Assembly: GCA_963763365.1 (NCBI GenBank)
Contig: CAVXOE010000020.1
Location: forward strand, 183,777 to 247,776
DNA: 64,000 nt
Source: VAZQ01 sp963763365
Lineage (GTDB): Bacteria; Pseudomonadota; Alphaproteobacteria; Rhizobiales; Xanthobacteraceae
Direction of reading: 5' to 3'
Made by a program: the position numbers and the translations under genes. The notes beneath the pieces were generated by a model, which was not told the DNA's origin, did no database searches, and worked only from the letters and a program-made list of their open reading frames with translations. The stretch's first letter is position 1; every line of letters starts with the position of its first letter. Shown here piece by piece: positions 52,153 to 60,695 of the stretch.

Positions 52153-52446
52153 ATGGCCGACCACGGGCATGTCGAGTATGCGACTGCGGCAGGCAACGAC
52201 CTTCCGGCGCACGAGGATACGTACGAGCGCTTCGTCCATCTCGCCTTCGTCGGTTCCTGCCATGTCGCCAGCATCGTCATCGCTCTGGCGATCGGGGGCG
52301 CCGCGCATCATTGGTTCCTGGCCTTCATGATCCTGGTCGCCGCCACCCTGGTTGCGCTGCACGGATTCATGAGCGGGGCGCGGACGCCGAGCATGGTCAT
52401 GGTGGTGATTTCGCTGTTCACGCTCTTGTTCGCCTCCGGCGGCTGA
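52153..52446 (+). CDS. aa3-type cytochrome c oxidase subunit IV-like protein
   Basis: 97 residues. A polar N-terminus (MADHGHVEYATAAGNDLPAH EDTYERFVHLAFVG) is followed by hydrophobic segments, SIVIALAIGGAAHHWFLAFM and TPSMVMVVISLFTLLFASGG. The EDTYxxFVxL start matches the bacterial oxidase subunit IV (PF07835) of alphaproteobacteria, but this version is longer than the usual 45-70 residues. It stands upstream of pntAA, a setting common in this order. CTGGAGGACTGA precedes the ATG. The role is structural. Confidence 0.8.
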   Translation: MADHGHVEYATAAGNDLPAHEDTYERFVHLAFVGSCHVASIVIALAIGGAAHHWFLAFMILVAATLVALHGFMSGARTPSMVMVVISLFTLLFASGG

Positions 52447-52483
52447 CCGGGACCGAACGTCGCCGCGCACAGGAGGCGGGTGC

Positions 52484-53617
52484 ATGCGCATTGCCGTAGC
52501 GCGTGAAATCGATCTGGGGGAAGACCGGGTCGCCGCGACGCCGGAAACCGTCAAGAAAATGAAGGCGCTCGGCGCCGACGTCGCGGTCGAGCCGGGCGCC
52601 GGAACGAAGTCCGGCATTCCCGATTCCGAATTCACCGCCGCCGGCGCGACGATCGCGGCCGACGCCATCAGGGGCGCCGACGTCGTGCTCAAGGTGCGCC
52701 GGCCCTCCGCGGCCGAGCTTGCCGGGTACAAAAAGGGCGCGCTGGTCTTCGCCATCATGGACCCCTACGGCAACGACGCCGCGCTCAAGGCAATGGCGGA
52801 TGCCGGCGTCACCGCCTTCGCGATGGAATTGATGCCGCGCATCACCCGCGCGCAATCGATGGACGTGCTCTCGAGCCAGGCCAATCTCGCCGGCTATCGC
52901 GCGGTGATCGACGCTTCTTCCGAATATGGCCGCGCGCTGCCGATGATGATGACGGCGGCCGGTACGGTGCCGGCCGCGAAAGTCTTCGTCATGGGCGTCG
53001 GCGTCGCCGGACTGCAGGCGATCGCAACGGCGCGCCGCCTCGGCGGCATCGTGACCGCGACCGACGTGCGGCCGGCCGTGAAGGAACAGGTGCAGTCGCT
53101 CGGCGCCAAGTTCATCGCGGTCGAGGACGACGAGTTCAAGCAGGCCGAGACCGCCGGCGGCTACGCCAAGGAGATGTCGAAGGAGTATCAGGCGAAGCAG
53201 GCCGCGCTGGTCGCCGAGCACATCAAGAAGCAGGACATCGTCATCACCACCGCGCTCATTCCGGGGCGGCCGGCGCCGCGGCTTGTCTCGAAGGAGATGG
53301 TGGCGTCGATGCGGCCGGGCTCGGTGATCGTCGACCTCGCGGTCGAACGCGGCGGCAACGTCGAAGGCGCGAAGCCGGGCGAGGTCGTGACGGTGAACGG
53401 CGTGAAGATCGTCGGCCACCTCAACGTGGCCGGCCGGCTCGCCGCTTCGGCGTCGGCGCTCTATGCCAAGAACCTCGCCACCTTTCTCGACATCCTGGTG
53501 GACAAGCAGGCGAAGGCGCTGGCGGTCAAATGGGACGACGAGATCGTCAAGGCGACCGCGCTGACGCGCGACGGCGCCGTGATCCATCCAAGCTTCGCGC
53601 CCAAGAGCGCGGCGTGA
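52484..53617 (+). CDS. pntAA: NAD(P) transhydrogenase subunit alpha, part 1 (NAD-binding)
   Basis: 377 residues, the whole soluble domain I. It starts MRIAVAREIDLGEDRVAATP, AMELMPRITRAQSMDVLSSQ is the RQD-like loop region, and VFVMGVGVAGLQAIATARRL is the Rossmann GxGxxG binding NAD(H). It is part of the proton-translocating transhydrogenase that makes NADPH. It is split from the membrane part, as in Rhodospirillum. pntAB and pntB follow in order, with repeats in both gaps. GGAGGCGGGTGC precedes the ATG. Confidence 0.97.
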   Translation: MRIAVAREIDLGEDRVAATPETVKKMKALGADVAVEPGAGTKSGIPDSEFTAAGATIAADAIRGADVVLKVRRPSAAELAGYKKGALVFAIMDPYGNDAALKAMADAGVTAFAMELMPRITRAQSMDVLSSQANLAGYRAVIDASSEYGRALPMMMTAAGTVPAAKVFVMGVGVAGLQAIATARRLGGIVTATDVRPAVKEQVQSLGAKFIAVEDDEFKQAETAGGYAKEMSKEYQAKQAALVAEHIKKQDIVITTALIPGRPAPRLVSKEMVASMRPGSVIVDLAVERGGNVEGAKPGEVVTVNGVKIVGHLNVAGRLAASASALYAKNLATFLDILVDKQAKALAVKWDDEIVKATALTRDGAVIHPSFAPKSAA

Positions 53618-53660
53618 CAATAAGTGCGCACGATGCCACCAAGGCCGCGGGATTTTCGGT

Positions 53661-53756
53661 GTCATCGCCCGCGCAAGCGGGCGATCCAGTTTGCCTCTTT
53701 CCGTACGCAGGCCTGCGTTTCATGAAGCCTGGATGCCCGCTTTCGCGGGCATGACA
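53661..53756. repeat. Palindromic repeat (family A-related) between pntAA and pntAB
   Basis: GTCATCGCCCGCGCAAGCGG GCGATCCAG at the left and CCTGGATGCCCGCTTTCGCG GGCATGAC at the right, each a hairpin by itself and inverted relative to each other. It belongs to the TCATGCCCGC-type intergenic elements. It fills most of the 153-bp gap between pntAA and pntAB. Confidence 0.8.
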
Positions 53757-53770
53757 GCGGAGTCCATGCG

Positions 53771-54187
53771 ATGGTCATGAACATGCTTCCAGCCCTTGTC
53801 GTCGCGGTTCACGCCGAAAGCGCGCCGCTCGATATTGTCGCGGTCGCGACCGGAGCGGCTACGCAGGCGGCGACCGGCGGTGCGGTCGATCTATTCGTGT
53901 TCCGCTTCTCGGTCTTCGTCCTGGCGATCTTCGTCGGCTACTACGTCGTCTGGTCGGTAACGCCGGCGCTGCACACGCCGCTGATGTCGGTGACCAACGC
54001 GATCTCCTCGGTGATCGTGGTCGGCGCGCTGCTCGCCGTCGGCGTCCCCCTGGTGACGAACGATGCCGGCCCGATCTGGGCGCGTGCGCTCGGCTTCGTG
54101 GCGCTCATCTTTGCCTCGATCAACATCTTCGGCGGCTTCCTGGTCACGCAGCGCATGCTCGCCATGTACCAGAAGAAAAAGAAGTGA
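53771..54187 (+). CDS. pntAB: NAD(P) transhydrogenase subunit alpha, part 2 (membrane)
   Basis: 138 residues. Three to four hydrophobic helices: RFSVFVLAIFVGYYVVWSVT, SSVIVVGALLAVGVPLV and ALGFVALIFASINIFGGFLV, then TQRMLAMYQKKKK. The segment SVTPALHTPLMSVTNAISSV is the conserved motif of domain II of PntA. It forms the membrane channel with PntB. ATG 53777 is an alternative start. The N-terminal Ala/Val-rich extension of about 40 residues is longer than in some relatives. Confidence 0.95.
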   Translation: MVMNMLPALVVAVHAESAPLDIVAVATGAATQAATGGAVDLFVFRFSVFVLAIFVGYYVVWSVTPALHTPLMSVTNAISSVIVVGALLAVGVPLVTNDAGPIWARALGFVALIFASINIFGGFLVTQRMLAMYQKKKK

Positions 54188-54223
54188 GACCTCGGCCATG
54201 CGCTGCCCGATAAAACTCTCCGT

Positions 54224-54345
54224 CGTCATGGCCGGGCATAGCCCGTCGAAGACGGGCGTAAACGCCCTGGTGTCCCCGGCCATCCACGTCTTTCTGGAAA
54301 GCGCAAAGCAAGACGTGGATGCCCGCGTCAAGCGCGGGCATGACG
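54224..54345. repeat. Dispersed palindromic repeat, family A copy 3
   Basis: Starts CGTCATGGCCGGGCATAGCC and ends GCGGGCATGACG, with inner ATCCACGTCTTT / AAGACGTGGAT. It carries the same added block as copy 2 (GTCGAAGACGGGCGTAAACG). It lies between pntAB and pntB, so the pnt genes are separated from one another by two different elements. Confidence 0.85.
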
Positions 54346-54370
54346 GAGTAGCGGGAGGAGCGCGCGCCCC

Positions 54371-55762
54371 ATGAACGCGAATCTCGCTGCGCTCCTTTAT
54401 CTCACCGCCGGCGTGCTGTTCATCCTGGCGCTGCGCGGCCTGTCGTCGCCCGTGACGAGCCGGCAGGGCAACCTGTTCGGCATGATCGGCATGGCGATCG
54501 CGATGGTCACCACGCTCGCCTACAGCCAGCCGGCGGGTTTCGGCGCCTGGGCGCTGGTCGTCATCGGGCTCGCAATCGGCGGCGGCATCGGCGCGGTGAT
54601 CGCCCGCAAGGTGCCGATGACTTCGATGCCCGAGTTGGTCGCCGCCTTCCACTCGCTCGTCGGCATGGCGGCCGTGCTGGTGGCGGCCGGCGCGCTTTAC
54701 GCTCCCGCGGCCTTCGACATCGGCACGGTCGGCCACATCCACGGCGCGAGCCTCGTCGAAATGTCGCTCGGCGTCGCCATCGGTGCCATCACGTTCACCG
54801 GCTCCGTCATCGCGTTCCTCAAGCTGTCGGGACGCATGAGCGGCGCGCCGATCATGCTGCCGGCGCGTCACGCCATCAACATCGCGCTCGCCATCGCGAT
54901 CGTCGTGCTCATCATCTGGTTTGCGCGCAGCGAAAGCCATCTGGCGTTCTGGCTGCTCGCCCTCGCCTCCTTCGCGTTCGGCGTGCTCATCATCATCCCG
55001 ATCGGCGGCGCCGACATGCCGGTCGTGATCTCGATGCTCAACTCCTACTCGGGATGGGCGGCGGCCGGCATCGGCTTCACGCTCGGCAACTCCGCGCTGA
55101 TCGTCACCGGCGCGTTGGTCGGCTCCTCGGGCGCGATCCTCTCCTACATCATGTGCGCGGCGATGAACCGCTCGTTCATCTCGGTCATCCTCGGCGGCTT
55201 CGGCGGCGAGGTCGCGGCCGCGGCCGCACACGAGCAGCGGCCGGTGAAGATCGGCTCGGCCGAGGACGCCGCCTACATCATGAAGAACGCCTCCAAGGTG
55301 ATCATCGTGCCGGGCTACGGCATGGCGGTGGCGCAGGCCCAGCACGCGCTGCGGGAAATGGCCGACCGCCTCAAGAAGGAAGGCGTCGAGGTGAAATACG
55401 CCATCCACCCGGTGGCGGGCCGCATGCCCGGCCACATGAACGTGCTGCTCGCCGAAGCGAACGTGCCCTACGACGAGGTGTTCGAGCTCGAGGACATCAA
55501 TTCTGAGTTTGCGCAGGCCGACGTCGCCTTCGTGATCGGCGCCAACGACGTGACCAATCCGGCCGCCGAAGACGACAAGACCTCGCCGATCTACGGCATG
55601 CCGGTGCTGCAGGTGTGGAAGGCCGGCACCGTGATGTTCGTCAAGCGCTCGCTCGCCTCGGGCTACGCCGGCATCGACAACCCGCTGTTCTACCGCGACA
55701 ACACCATGATGCTGCTCGGCGACGCCAAGAAGATGACGGAGAGTATCGTCAAGGCGATGTGA
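54371..55762 (+). CDS. pntB: NAD(P) transhydrogenase subunit beta
   Basis: 463 residues. About nine membrane helices occupy the first 270 residues (MNANLAALLYLTAGVLFILA, MTSMPELVAAFHSLVGMAAV, IGGADMPVVISMLNSYSGWA). The NADP-binding domain III follows, with VIIVPGYGMAVAQAQHALRE, YAIHPVAGRMPGHMNVLLAE, FVIGANDVTNPAA and the end LLGDAKKMTESIVKAM. Full length, all motifs intact. It completes the proton-pumping transhydrogenase. GGAGGAGCGCGCG precedes the ATG. Confidence 0.97.
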   Translation: MNANLAALLYLTAGVLFILALRGLSSPVTSRQGNLFGMIGMAIAMVTTLAYSQPAGFGAWALVVIGLAIGGGIGAVIARKVPMTSMPELVAAFHSLVGMAAVLVAAGALYAPAAFDIGTVGHIHGASLVEMSLGVAIGAITFTGSVIAFLKLSGRMSGAPIMLPARHAINIALAIAIVVLIIWFARSESHLAFWLLALASFAFGVLIIIPIGGADMPVVISMLNSYSGWAAAGIGFTLGNSALIVTGALVGSSGAILSYIMCAAMNRSFISVILGGFGGEVAAAAAHEQRPVKIGSAEDAAYIMKNASKVIIVPGYGMAVAQAQHALREMADRLKKEGVEVKYAIHPVAGRMPGHMNVLLAEANVPYDEVFELEDINSEFAQADVAFVIGANDVTNPAAEDDKTSPIYGMPVLQVWKAGTVMFVKRSLASGYAGIDNPLFYRDNTMMLLGDAKKMTESIVKAM

Positions 55763-55814
55763 GGCGCTTGCGTCGCCGCGATTGCGACGTACATTGTGAC
55801 CGAAGAGGTCACCG

Positions 55815-56018
55815 ATGAAGATCAAGGTCGTCGTTCACGAAGCTGAAGAAGGCGGCTACTGGGCCGAAGTTCCGGCGATTCCTGGCTGCGCTACGCAGGG
55901 CGAGACGTTCGAGGAATTGCTTCAAAATCTGTATGAAGCGGTAGAGGGCTGTCTGTCGGTGGACATCGCCGAACCGAGGGCCGGCGGCAAAGAGCGCATT
56001 CTGGAAATCTCCGTATGA
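55815..56018 (+). CDS. hicB: HicB-type antitoxin
   Basis: 67 residues. MKIKVVVHEAEEGGYWAEVP, AIPGCATQGETFEELLQNLY EAVEGC is the classical HicB N-terminal (degraded RNase H) fold. There is no C-terminal DNA-binding domain, so this is the short HicB form. GAGG precedes the ATG. Its end overlaps the hicA start by four bases (ATGA). The order hicB-hicA is the reverse of the E. coli order. Confidence 0.93.
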   Translation: MKIKVVVHEAEEGGYWAEVPAIPGCATQGETFEELLQNLYEAVEGCLSVDIAEPRAGGKERILEISV

Positions 56019-56224
56019 AGCCGTTGACGGGACGCGAATTTACGCGCCTCGTCGAACGCTACGGCTGGAAGCTTCTTCGCATCAGCGGCAGCCATCACAT
56101 CTACGGCAGACAAGGTAGCGTCGTCCGGCTATTAATTCCAATTCATGGCAACCGCCCGCTCAAGACCGGCTTGCAGCGACACCTTGCCAAGCTTGCGGAG
56201 ATTCCCGACGGCGAATTGCAATGA
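56015..56224 (+). CDS. hicA: HicA-type mRNA interferase toxin
   Basis: 69 residues. KPLTGREFTRLVERYGWKLL, RISGSHHIYGRQGSVVRLLI, PIHGNRPLKTGLQRHLAKLA is the dsRBD-like HicA fold. The conserved catalytic His is in SGSHHIY. It cleaves mRNA when free of HicB. Translationally coupled to hicB by a 4-base overlap. No palindromic operator was clearly seen in the 52-base gap before hicB. Confidence 0.93.
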   Translation: MKPLTGREFTRLVERYGWKLLRISGSHHIYGRQGSVVRLLIPIHGNRPLKTGLQRHLAKLAEIPDGELQ

Positions 56225-56266
56225 CGTGGGGTGGCATCCACAACCGGCTGTTCTAGGCACTGGGCC

Positions 56267-57071
56267 ATGCTGAAATGGCTCATCATCATCGCGCTCGTGG
56301 GCTATGGCGGCATCGTCGCGCTGCTCTACCTGACGCAGCGCTCGCTGCAATATCATCCCGAAGACTTTCGCACGGCACCGGCCGCGGCCGGCTTCCCGGA
56401 GGCCGAGGAGGTCGTGCTCGACACGCTCTGACGGCGAGCGGGTCATCGTCTGGCATGTACCGCCGAAAAGCGACAAGCCGGTGGTGCTCTATCTTCACGG
56501 CAACGGCGGCGCGTTGCGCCATCGCGTCGAGCGCTTCCGCACGATCACCGCCGACGGCATCGGCCTCGTGGCGCTGAGCTATCGCGGCTACGGCGGTTCG
56601 ACCGGCAGCCCGACCGAAACCGGTCTGCTCGCCGATGCCGCGGCCGCCTACGCGTACGCCGCCGCACGTTACCCGCCGGAGCGTATCGTGCTCTGGGGCG
56701 AGTCGCTCGGCACCGGCGTCGCGGTCGCGCTCGCGGCGGAGAAGCCGGTCGGACGCGTGATCCTGCAGTCGCCGTTCACCTCGACCGCCGACATCGCCGC
56801 CGAACGCTACTGGTGGGTGCCGGTGCGACTCCTGATGAAGGACCAGTTCCGCTCCGACCTGCGCGTCGGCCAAGTGACGGCGCCGGTGCTGGTGATGCAC
56901 GGCGACCAGGACCGCGTGGTGCCGTTCGCCTTGGGCGAGCAGCTCTATGCGATGATCAAGGCACCGAAGACGTTTGTGCGTTTTCCGGGCGCCGGGCATC
57001 TCGATCTCAACGCGCACGGCGCGAACGAGAAGGCGAAGGAGTTCATCGCGGCGCCATTGCACAAATCGTGA
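56267..57071 (+). pseudogene. Alpha/beta hydrolase (BEM46/YfhR-like), one frameshift
   Basis: The N-terminal frame gives MLKWLIIIALVGYGGIVALL (membrane anchor), then YLTQRSLQYHPEDFRTAPAA, and stops at 56431. A shift restores DGERVIVWHVPPKSDKPVVL, then YLHGNGGALRHRVERFRTIT, the nucleophile elbow IVLWGESLGTGVAVALA (GESLG), the acid in VLVMHGDQDRVVPFALG and the His in FPGAGHLDLNAH. Dropping one base near 56423-56428 reconnects both parts (about 268 residues). It would be a membrane-anchored serine hydrolase of the BEM46 type, substrate unknown. Catalytic residues intact, so an error is likely. Confidence 0.82.
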
Positions 57072-57090
57072 CTCGCTATCGAGTGAGCGA

Positions 57091-57214
57091 GCGAAGGGGC
57101 CGCGGTTCGGTGCGCTCCCTCTCCCCATTTGGGGAGAGGGCTGGGGTGAGGGGGTTACCAAGCTCTCGATAGACCGAAACCCCTCACCCCACCCCTCTCC
57201 CTATGGGGCAGGGA
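57091..57214. repeat. Intergenic repeat with CCCTCTCCCC / CCCCTCACCCC motifs
   Basis: Contains CTCCCTCTCCCCATTTGGGG AGAGGG (hairpin), GGGGTGAGGGGGTT, and inverted AACCCCTCACCCC and CCTCTCCCTATGGGGCAGGG. This is an inverted element frequent in GC-rich proteobacteria. It lies between the convergent hydrolase and first oxygenase genes and may end both transcripts. Confidence 0.7.
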
Positions 57215-57261
57215 GCAGACCGCTCCAGCTTGGGAAGCGTTAATCACTACGAATGCTGCCA

Positions 57262-58335
57262 TTACTTCGTGAGCGAAGCGAGGTCGGTCCCGATCGGTCC
57301 GGGAATGACATAGGCCGACTGGGCATGCGAGACTTCGGCCTCGCCGTGCTTCTCCAGCAGTTCGTTGAGGCGCCGGCGCATGATCATGCCGGGACGATCG
57401 GACGGCATGTGCGCCTCGACTTTGCGCTTCATGTCGACCGGCGTATCCGGATCGGTCAATTCGAGGATGTCGCGATCCTCCTCGATGATCACCGCGTCCC
57501 AGTCGATCAGTTCCTGGGTGGAGCAGTTCTCCTCCGTGTCGTTGCGATAGAGGATCTGCGCGAGCTTGATCGAGCCATCGTCGACCGGCGTCGCGCAGTT
57601 GAAGATGATGTGGCGCAGGCCGGATGGATATTCGATATCGAGCCGCCGGCAGAACGGCATGAACCACTTGTTGCGCATGTGGCGCTTGGTCTCGGGCGCC
57701 GTTGTCCCCGTGACACGATAAGCCATCGGCGGGTTGGCTATTGTGACGATGGTCTCCGCCTCGAAGCCGTAGTCGGTCTCGTTGAGTTCGTACTTCTCCG
57801 GCTTGGGCTGGCTCATCTGGCCGAACGTGCCCTTGTGCACGAACGCGAAGTGCGCGTTGTCGAACGAGTTCTCCATCAGGCGCAACGGCGCGGTCTTCCA
57901 GACGTCGTGGAACTGCTGGATACGCCGGAAACCCGGCTCGCGGTCTTCCGGCACGTCCGGGATCGGCGCCAACGGCTCCTCAAGGCACACCCAGGCGTAG
58001 CCGTAGCGCTCCGCGCAGTGGTAGGGCCGCACGCCGAGGCGCGGTACCACCTGATCGGGCGAGAACTGCGGGATCCGCACCAGTGTGCCGTCGCGGTCGT
58101 AGGTCCAGCCGTGATAGCCGCACACCAGATGGCCGTTGTCGCACCAGCCCTTGGAAAGCTTCGCCGTGCGATGGCAGCAGCGGTCCTGCAGGCAGGCCGG
58201 CTCGCCGTTCTCGTCGAGCCAGAGCACGATCTTCTCGCCGAGCAGGGTGAACGGCTTGGGCCCGCCCTTGAGGTCCTCAATCCGTATGGTCGCGTACCAG
58301 AACCGGCGGAACACCTTCTGCTGGGTCGTGAGCAT
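57262..58335 (-). CDS. Rieske non-heme iron oxygenase alpha subunit, copy 1 (intact)
   Basis: 357 residues. The Rieske cluster is bound by C53-x-H55 and C72-x-x-H75 in DRCCHRTAKLSKGWCDNGHL VCGYHGW. The mononuclear iron site is NSFDNAHFAFVHKGTFG with His162 and His167. It is of the vanillate-demethylase/phenoxybenzoate-type single-component class that needs a separate reductase, none of which is in the window. Probable role: hydroxylation or O/N-dealkylation of an aromatic or heterocyclic compound. The intact C-terminus ends SAYVIPGPIGTDLASLTK. It is divergent from the ligase gene (234 bases). It is the complete copy; the second lacks the last 31 or so residues. Confidence 0.9.
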   Translation of the reverse strand: MLTTQQKVFRRFWYATIRIEDLKGGPKPFTLLGEKIVLWLDENGEPACLQDRCCHRTAKLSKGWCDNGHLVCGYHGWTYDRDGTLVRIPQFSPDQVVPRLGVRPYHCAERYGYAWVCLEEPLAPIPDVPEDREPGFRRIQQFHDVWKTAPLRLMENSFDNAHFAFVHKGTFGQMSQPKPEKYELNETDYGFEAETIVTIANPPMAYRVTGTTAPETKRHMRNKWFMPFCRRLDIEYPSGLRHIIFNCATPVDDGSIKLAQILYRNDTEENCSTQELIDWDAVIIEEDRDILELTDPDTPVDMKRKVEAHMPSDRPGMIMRRRLNELLEKHGEAEVSHAQSAYVIPGPIGTDLASLTK

Positions 58336-58448
58336 ATTGAGCCCTCGTCTTTGCGGAACCGCCCCCGACCCGCCTGCGCGAAATTAGCGTTCGAACGTCT
58401 CGAACATATCCGGGAATGAGCCAAGCTGGAACAGCATCAATTTTCGGA

Positions 58449-58499
58449 CGTATTGCTCTCTTTTTGCGGACGGATACGCTGCGCGTAGGAATGGGCCGG
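58449..58499. promoter_or_regulatory. 51-bp conserved block in divergent promoter, copy 1
   Basis: From CGTATTGCTCTCTTTTTGCG through GACGGATACGCTGCGCGTAG to GAATGGGCCGG. It is identical base for base to 61758-61808, while the flanks of the two divergent regions have drifted. It lies 114 bases from the oxygenase start and 70 bases before the ligase start, so it probably holds the shared promoters or an operator. Confidence 0.6.
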
Positions 58500-58569
58500 G
58501 AACTGCGCTATCCGTTTGGCACGGTTGTCGCATGCCTCGCGGCATCGGCCGGCGACACGGAGGATTCCC

Positions 58570-60105
58570 ATGCTGATGCACCAACTCCTGCTCGACAACG
58601 CGGAACGCCGTCCATCGGCGCTGGCGTTTCGATGGGTGGACCGGAACCTCGGCCTCACGAATGTGGAGGCGGTCGCCGCCATGGAGCGCTATGCCGGCGC
58701 GCTCCACCATCTCGGCGTGCGCAAGGGCGACCGCGTCACGATCTTCGCCCACAACGGCATGGACTACCTCGTCGGACTGTTCGCGTGCTGGCGCATCGGA
58801 GCGATCGCGGCGCTGGTCAACGTGCGGTTCGCGGACCAGCTCCCGTACTATTTCGGTGATCATACGCCGAGCGTCGTGATCTACACCCACGACATGGGCG
58901 AGCCGGTGCGGGCCGCGGCCGCGCAGGCATCCTCGATCAAGCATCTCGTCTGCATGGACGGTCCGCAGGAGGGCGCGCACTCGCTACCGGATTTGCTGAA
59001 GGCTAATTTCCCGCCGCCGGCCGATCCATGGGACGAGGACGCCATCGCGCATCTCTCCTACACGTCCGGCACCACCGGGCAGCCGAAAGGCGCGTGCCTG
59101 CGCCACGAACCGACCGTGCGCGCGTCGCGCTGCATCGCGGAGCGTCTGCGCATCGGATCGCACGACGTGTCGTTCGGCCCGACCGCGCTGTCGAGCTCGT
59201 ATCAGCTTGTCGGCAACCTCATCCCGCCGCTCGCGGTCGGCGCGCCGATCCACGTCATGGGCCGCTGGACGCAGACCACGGGCTACGACGCGCTTGACGC
59301 CACCGGCGCCACCATCCTGGTCGGCAATCCGCCGCTCCTTGAGGAAGTCCTGACCGAAAGCCGCGCGCGCGGCCGTTCGCCCGGCCGGCTGCGCTTCGTC
59401 CTGTCCGGCGGCGGGCCGGTGCCGCCGACGCTGAAGATGGCCTGGCGCGACGAGTTGCGCATTCCGCTGGTCGAGAGCTACGGCCAGAGCGAACTCGGCG
59501 GCTTCGTCGCCCTCGGATTTCCCGAGCTCGAACCGGACGACGACAAGCTCCTGCGCATTGGGCCGTCGCTGCCCGACAAGGAGGTGCGGGTGTTCGGGCC
59601 CGACGACAATCCGCTCGCGGTCGGCGAGGTCGGCGACATCGTGCTGCGCGGCGGCTTTATGGCCGGCTACTGGGGCCGCCCCGAGAAGACCGCCGAAGCG
59701 ACCCGCGACGGCTGGCTGCGCACCGGCGATCTCGGCGCGCTCGACGACGACGGCTATCTGACGATGCGAAGCCGCCGCGCCGAACTGATCGAAGTCGCGG
59801 GCGTGCCCTGGTATCCGCGCGACGTCGAAGAGGCGCTCTGCCGCATCGAAGGAATTCGGCAGGCGGCGCTGGTCGGCGTTTCCGACAAGACGGTCGGGAT
59901 TCGTCCGACGGCGTTCGTGACCTTGCACCGCGGCGCGCAGCACAGCGCAGCCGCGCTCAAGAACGCCATACGGGGAGAGCTCACGTATGACCTCGAGCCA
60001 CTCATCGTGTCTGTGGTCGCCGAACTGCCGATGACACCCACGGGAAAGATCGCCAAGAGTGAACTCGCCGCGCAGGCCGCGCGCGCCAACCTGCTCAGCG
60101 CATGA
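58570..60105 (+). CDS. Acyl-CoA synthetase / AMP-dependent ligase, copy 1 (intact)
   Basis: 511 residues. Motif A3 YTSGTTGQPKG, A5 region LVESYGQSELGGF, A7 GWLRTGDLGALDDDG, A8 RAELIEVAGVPWYPRDVEEA, and A10 PMTPTGKIAKSEL with the catalytic Lys. It activates a carboxylic acid to the acyl-adenylate and passes it to CoA. The substrate is unknown. GGAGG precedes ATG 58570. Its stop overlaps the creatininase start (ATGA, 60102-60105), so the two are translationally coupled. The oxygenase on the other strand shares the promoter region. Confidence 0.93.
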   Translation: MLMHQLLLDNAERRPSALAFRWVDRNLGLTNVEAVAAMERYAGALHHLGVRKGDRVTIFAHNGMDYLVGLFACWRIGAIAALVNVRFADQLPYYFGDHTPSVVIYTHDMGEPVRAAAAQASSIKHLVCMDGPQEGAHSLPDLLKANFPPPADPWDEDAIAHLSYTSGTTGQPKGACLRHEPTVRASRCIAERLRIGSHDVSFGPTALSSSYQLVGNLIPPLAVGAPIHVMGRWTQTTGYDALDATGATILVGNPPLLEEVLTESRARGRSPGRLRFVLSGGGPVPPTLKMAWRDELRIPLVESYGQSELGGFVALGFPELEPDDDKLLRIGPSLPDKEVRVFGPDDNPLAVGEVGDIVLRGGFMAGYWGRPEKTAEATRDGWLRTGDLGALDDDGYLTMRSRRAELIEVAGVPWYPRDVEEALCRIEGIRQAALVGVSDKTVGIRPTAFVTLHRGAQHSAAALKNAIRGELTYDLEPLIVSVVAELPMTPTGKIAKSELAAQAARANLLSA

Positions 60106-60695
60106 AACTGAAATCTCGCTACTGGTGGGACCTCTCGACGCGCGACTTCGCGGCGCTCGACATGACGCACGTGGTGGCGCTGCAACCGGTCGGCGCCGTC
60201 GAGCAGCACGGGCCGCACCTGCCGGTGCGGGTCGATGCCGCCATCAACGAAGGCATCGTGCGGCGCGCGATCGAACTGATGCCGGCGGAGTTGCCTGTGC
60301 TGGTGCTGCCCGCGCTCCCGGTCGGCAAATCGAACGAGCACATCGCGTTTCCAGGGACACTCAGCCTGTCCTACGAGACGCTGGCGCGCGTCTGGACCGA
60401 GATCGGCGAGAGCGTCCATCGCGCCGGCTGCCGCCGGATCATCTATTTCAACTCGCACGGCGGCCAGCCGCAGGTGATGGACATCGTCTGCCGCGAGCTT
60501 CGCGTGCGGCTCGGCATGCTCGCGGTCGGATGTTCGTGGTTCCGCACGGTCGACAGCAGCGACCTGATCGGTGCGGCCGAACGCCGGCACGGCATTCACG
60601 CCGGTCAATCGGAGACCAGCGTCATGCTGCACCTGCATCGCGATCTCGTCGATATGGCGCAGGCCAAGAACTTCGTGCCGCTGTCGGTGCGTTGA
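60102..60695 (+). CDS. Creatininase-family amidohydrolase, copy 1, truncated at the duplication junction
   Basis: 197 residues. THVVALQPVGAVEQHGPHLP, VRVDAAINEGIVRRAIE has the Glu-x-His and Asp metal ligands, and YFNSHGGQPQVMDIVCRELR is the conserved Asn-Ser-His-Gly-Gly motif of the creatininase/FAPy-deformylase family (PF02633). Members hydrolyse amide or lactam bonds in ring compounds. After FVPLSV the gene runs into unit 2 and ends with one Arg, so the last 50 or so residues of a normal 240-260-residue protein are missing. It overlaps the end of oxygenase copy 2 on the other strand by 74 bases. Possibly inactive. Confidence 0.85.
   Translation: MKLKSRYWWDLSTRDFAALDMTHVVALQPVGAVEQHGPHLPVRVDAAINEGIVRRAIELMPAELPVLVLPALPVGKSNEHIAFPGTLSLSYETLARVWTEIGESVHRAGCRRIIYFNSHGGQPQVMDIVCRELRVRLGMLAVGCSWFRTVDSSDLIGAAERRHGIHAGQSETSVMLHLHRDLVDMAQAKNFVPLSVR

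Larger units (their letters stand above)
57381..60692. repeat. Tandem duplication, unit 1 (about 3.3 kb)
   Basis: Contains most of oxygenase copy 1, the divergent promoter region, ligase copy 1 and creatininase copy 1. It begins TGATCATGCCGGGACGATCG (57381) and the same sequence starts unit 2 at 60693. The offset is about 3312 bases throughout and remains 3309-3312 at later landmarks. The sequences differ at many silent positions. Confidence 0.9.

Noticed and set aside
53891..55825. 644-codon open frame on the minus strand
   Set aside because: It is antisense to pntAB and pntB, is dominated by Arg/His/Asp/Val runs typical of mirror frames in GC-rich genes, and crosses the repeat at 54224-54345.
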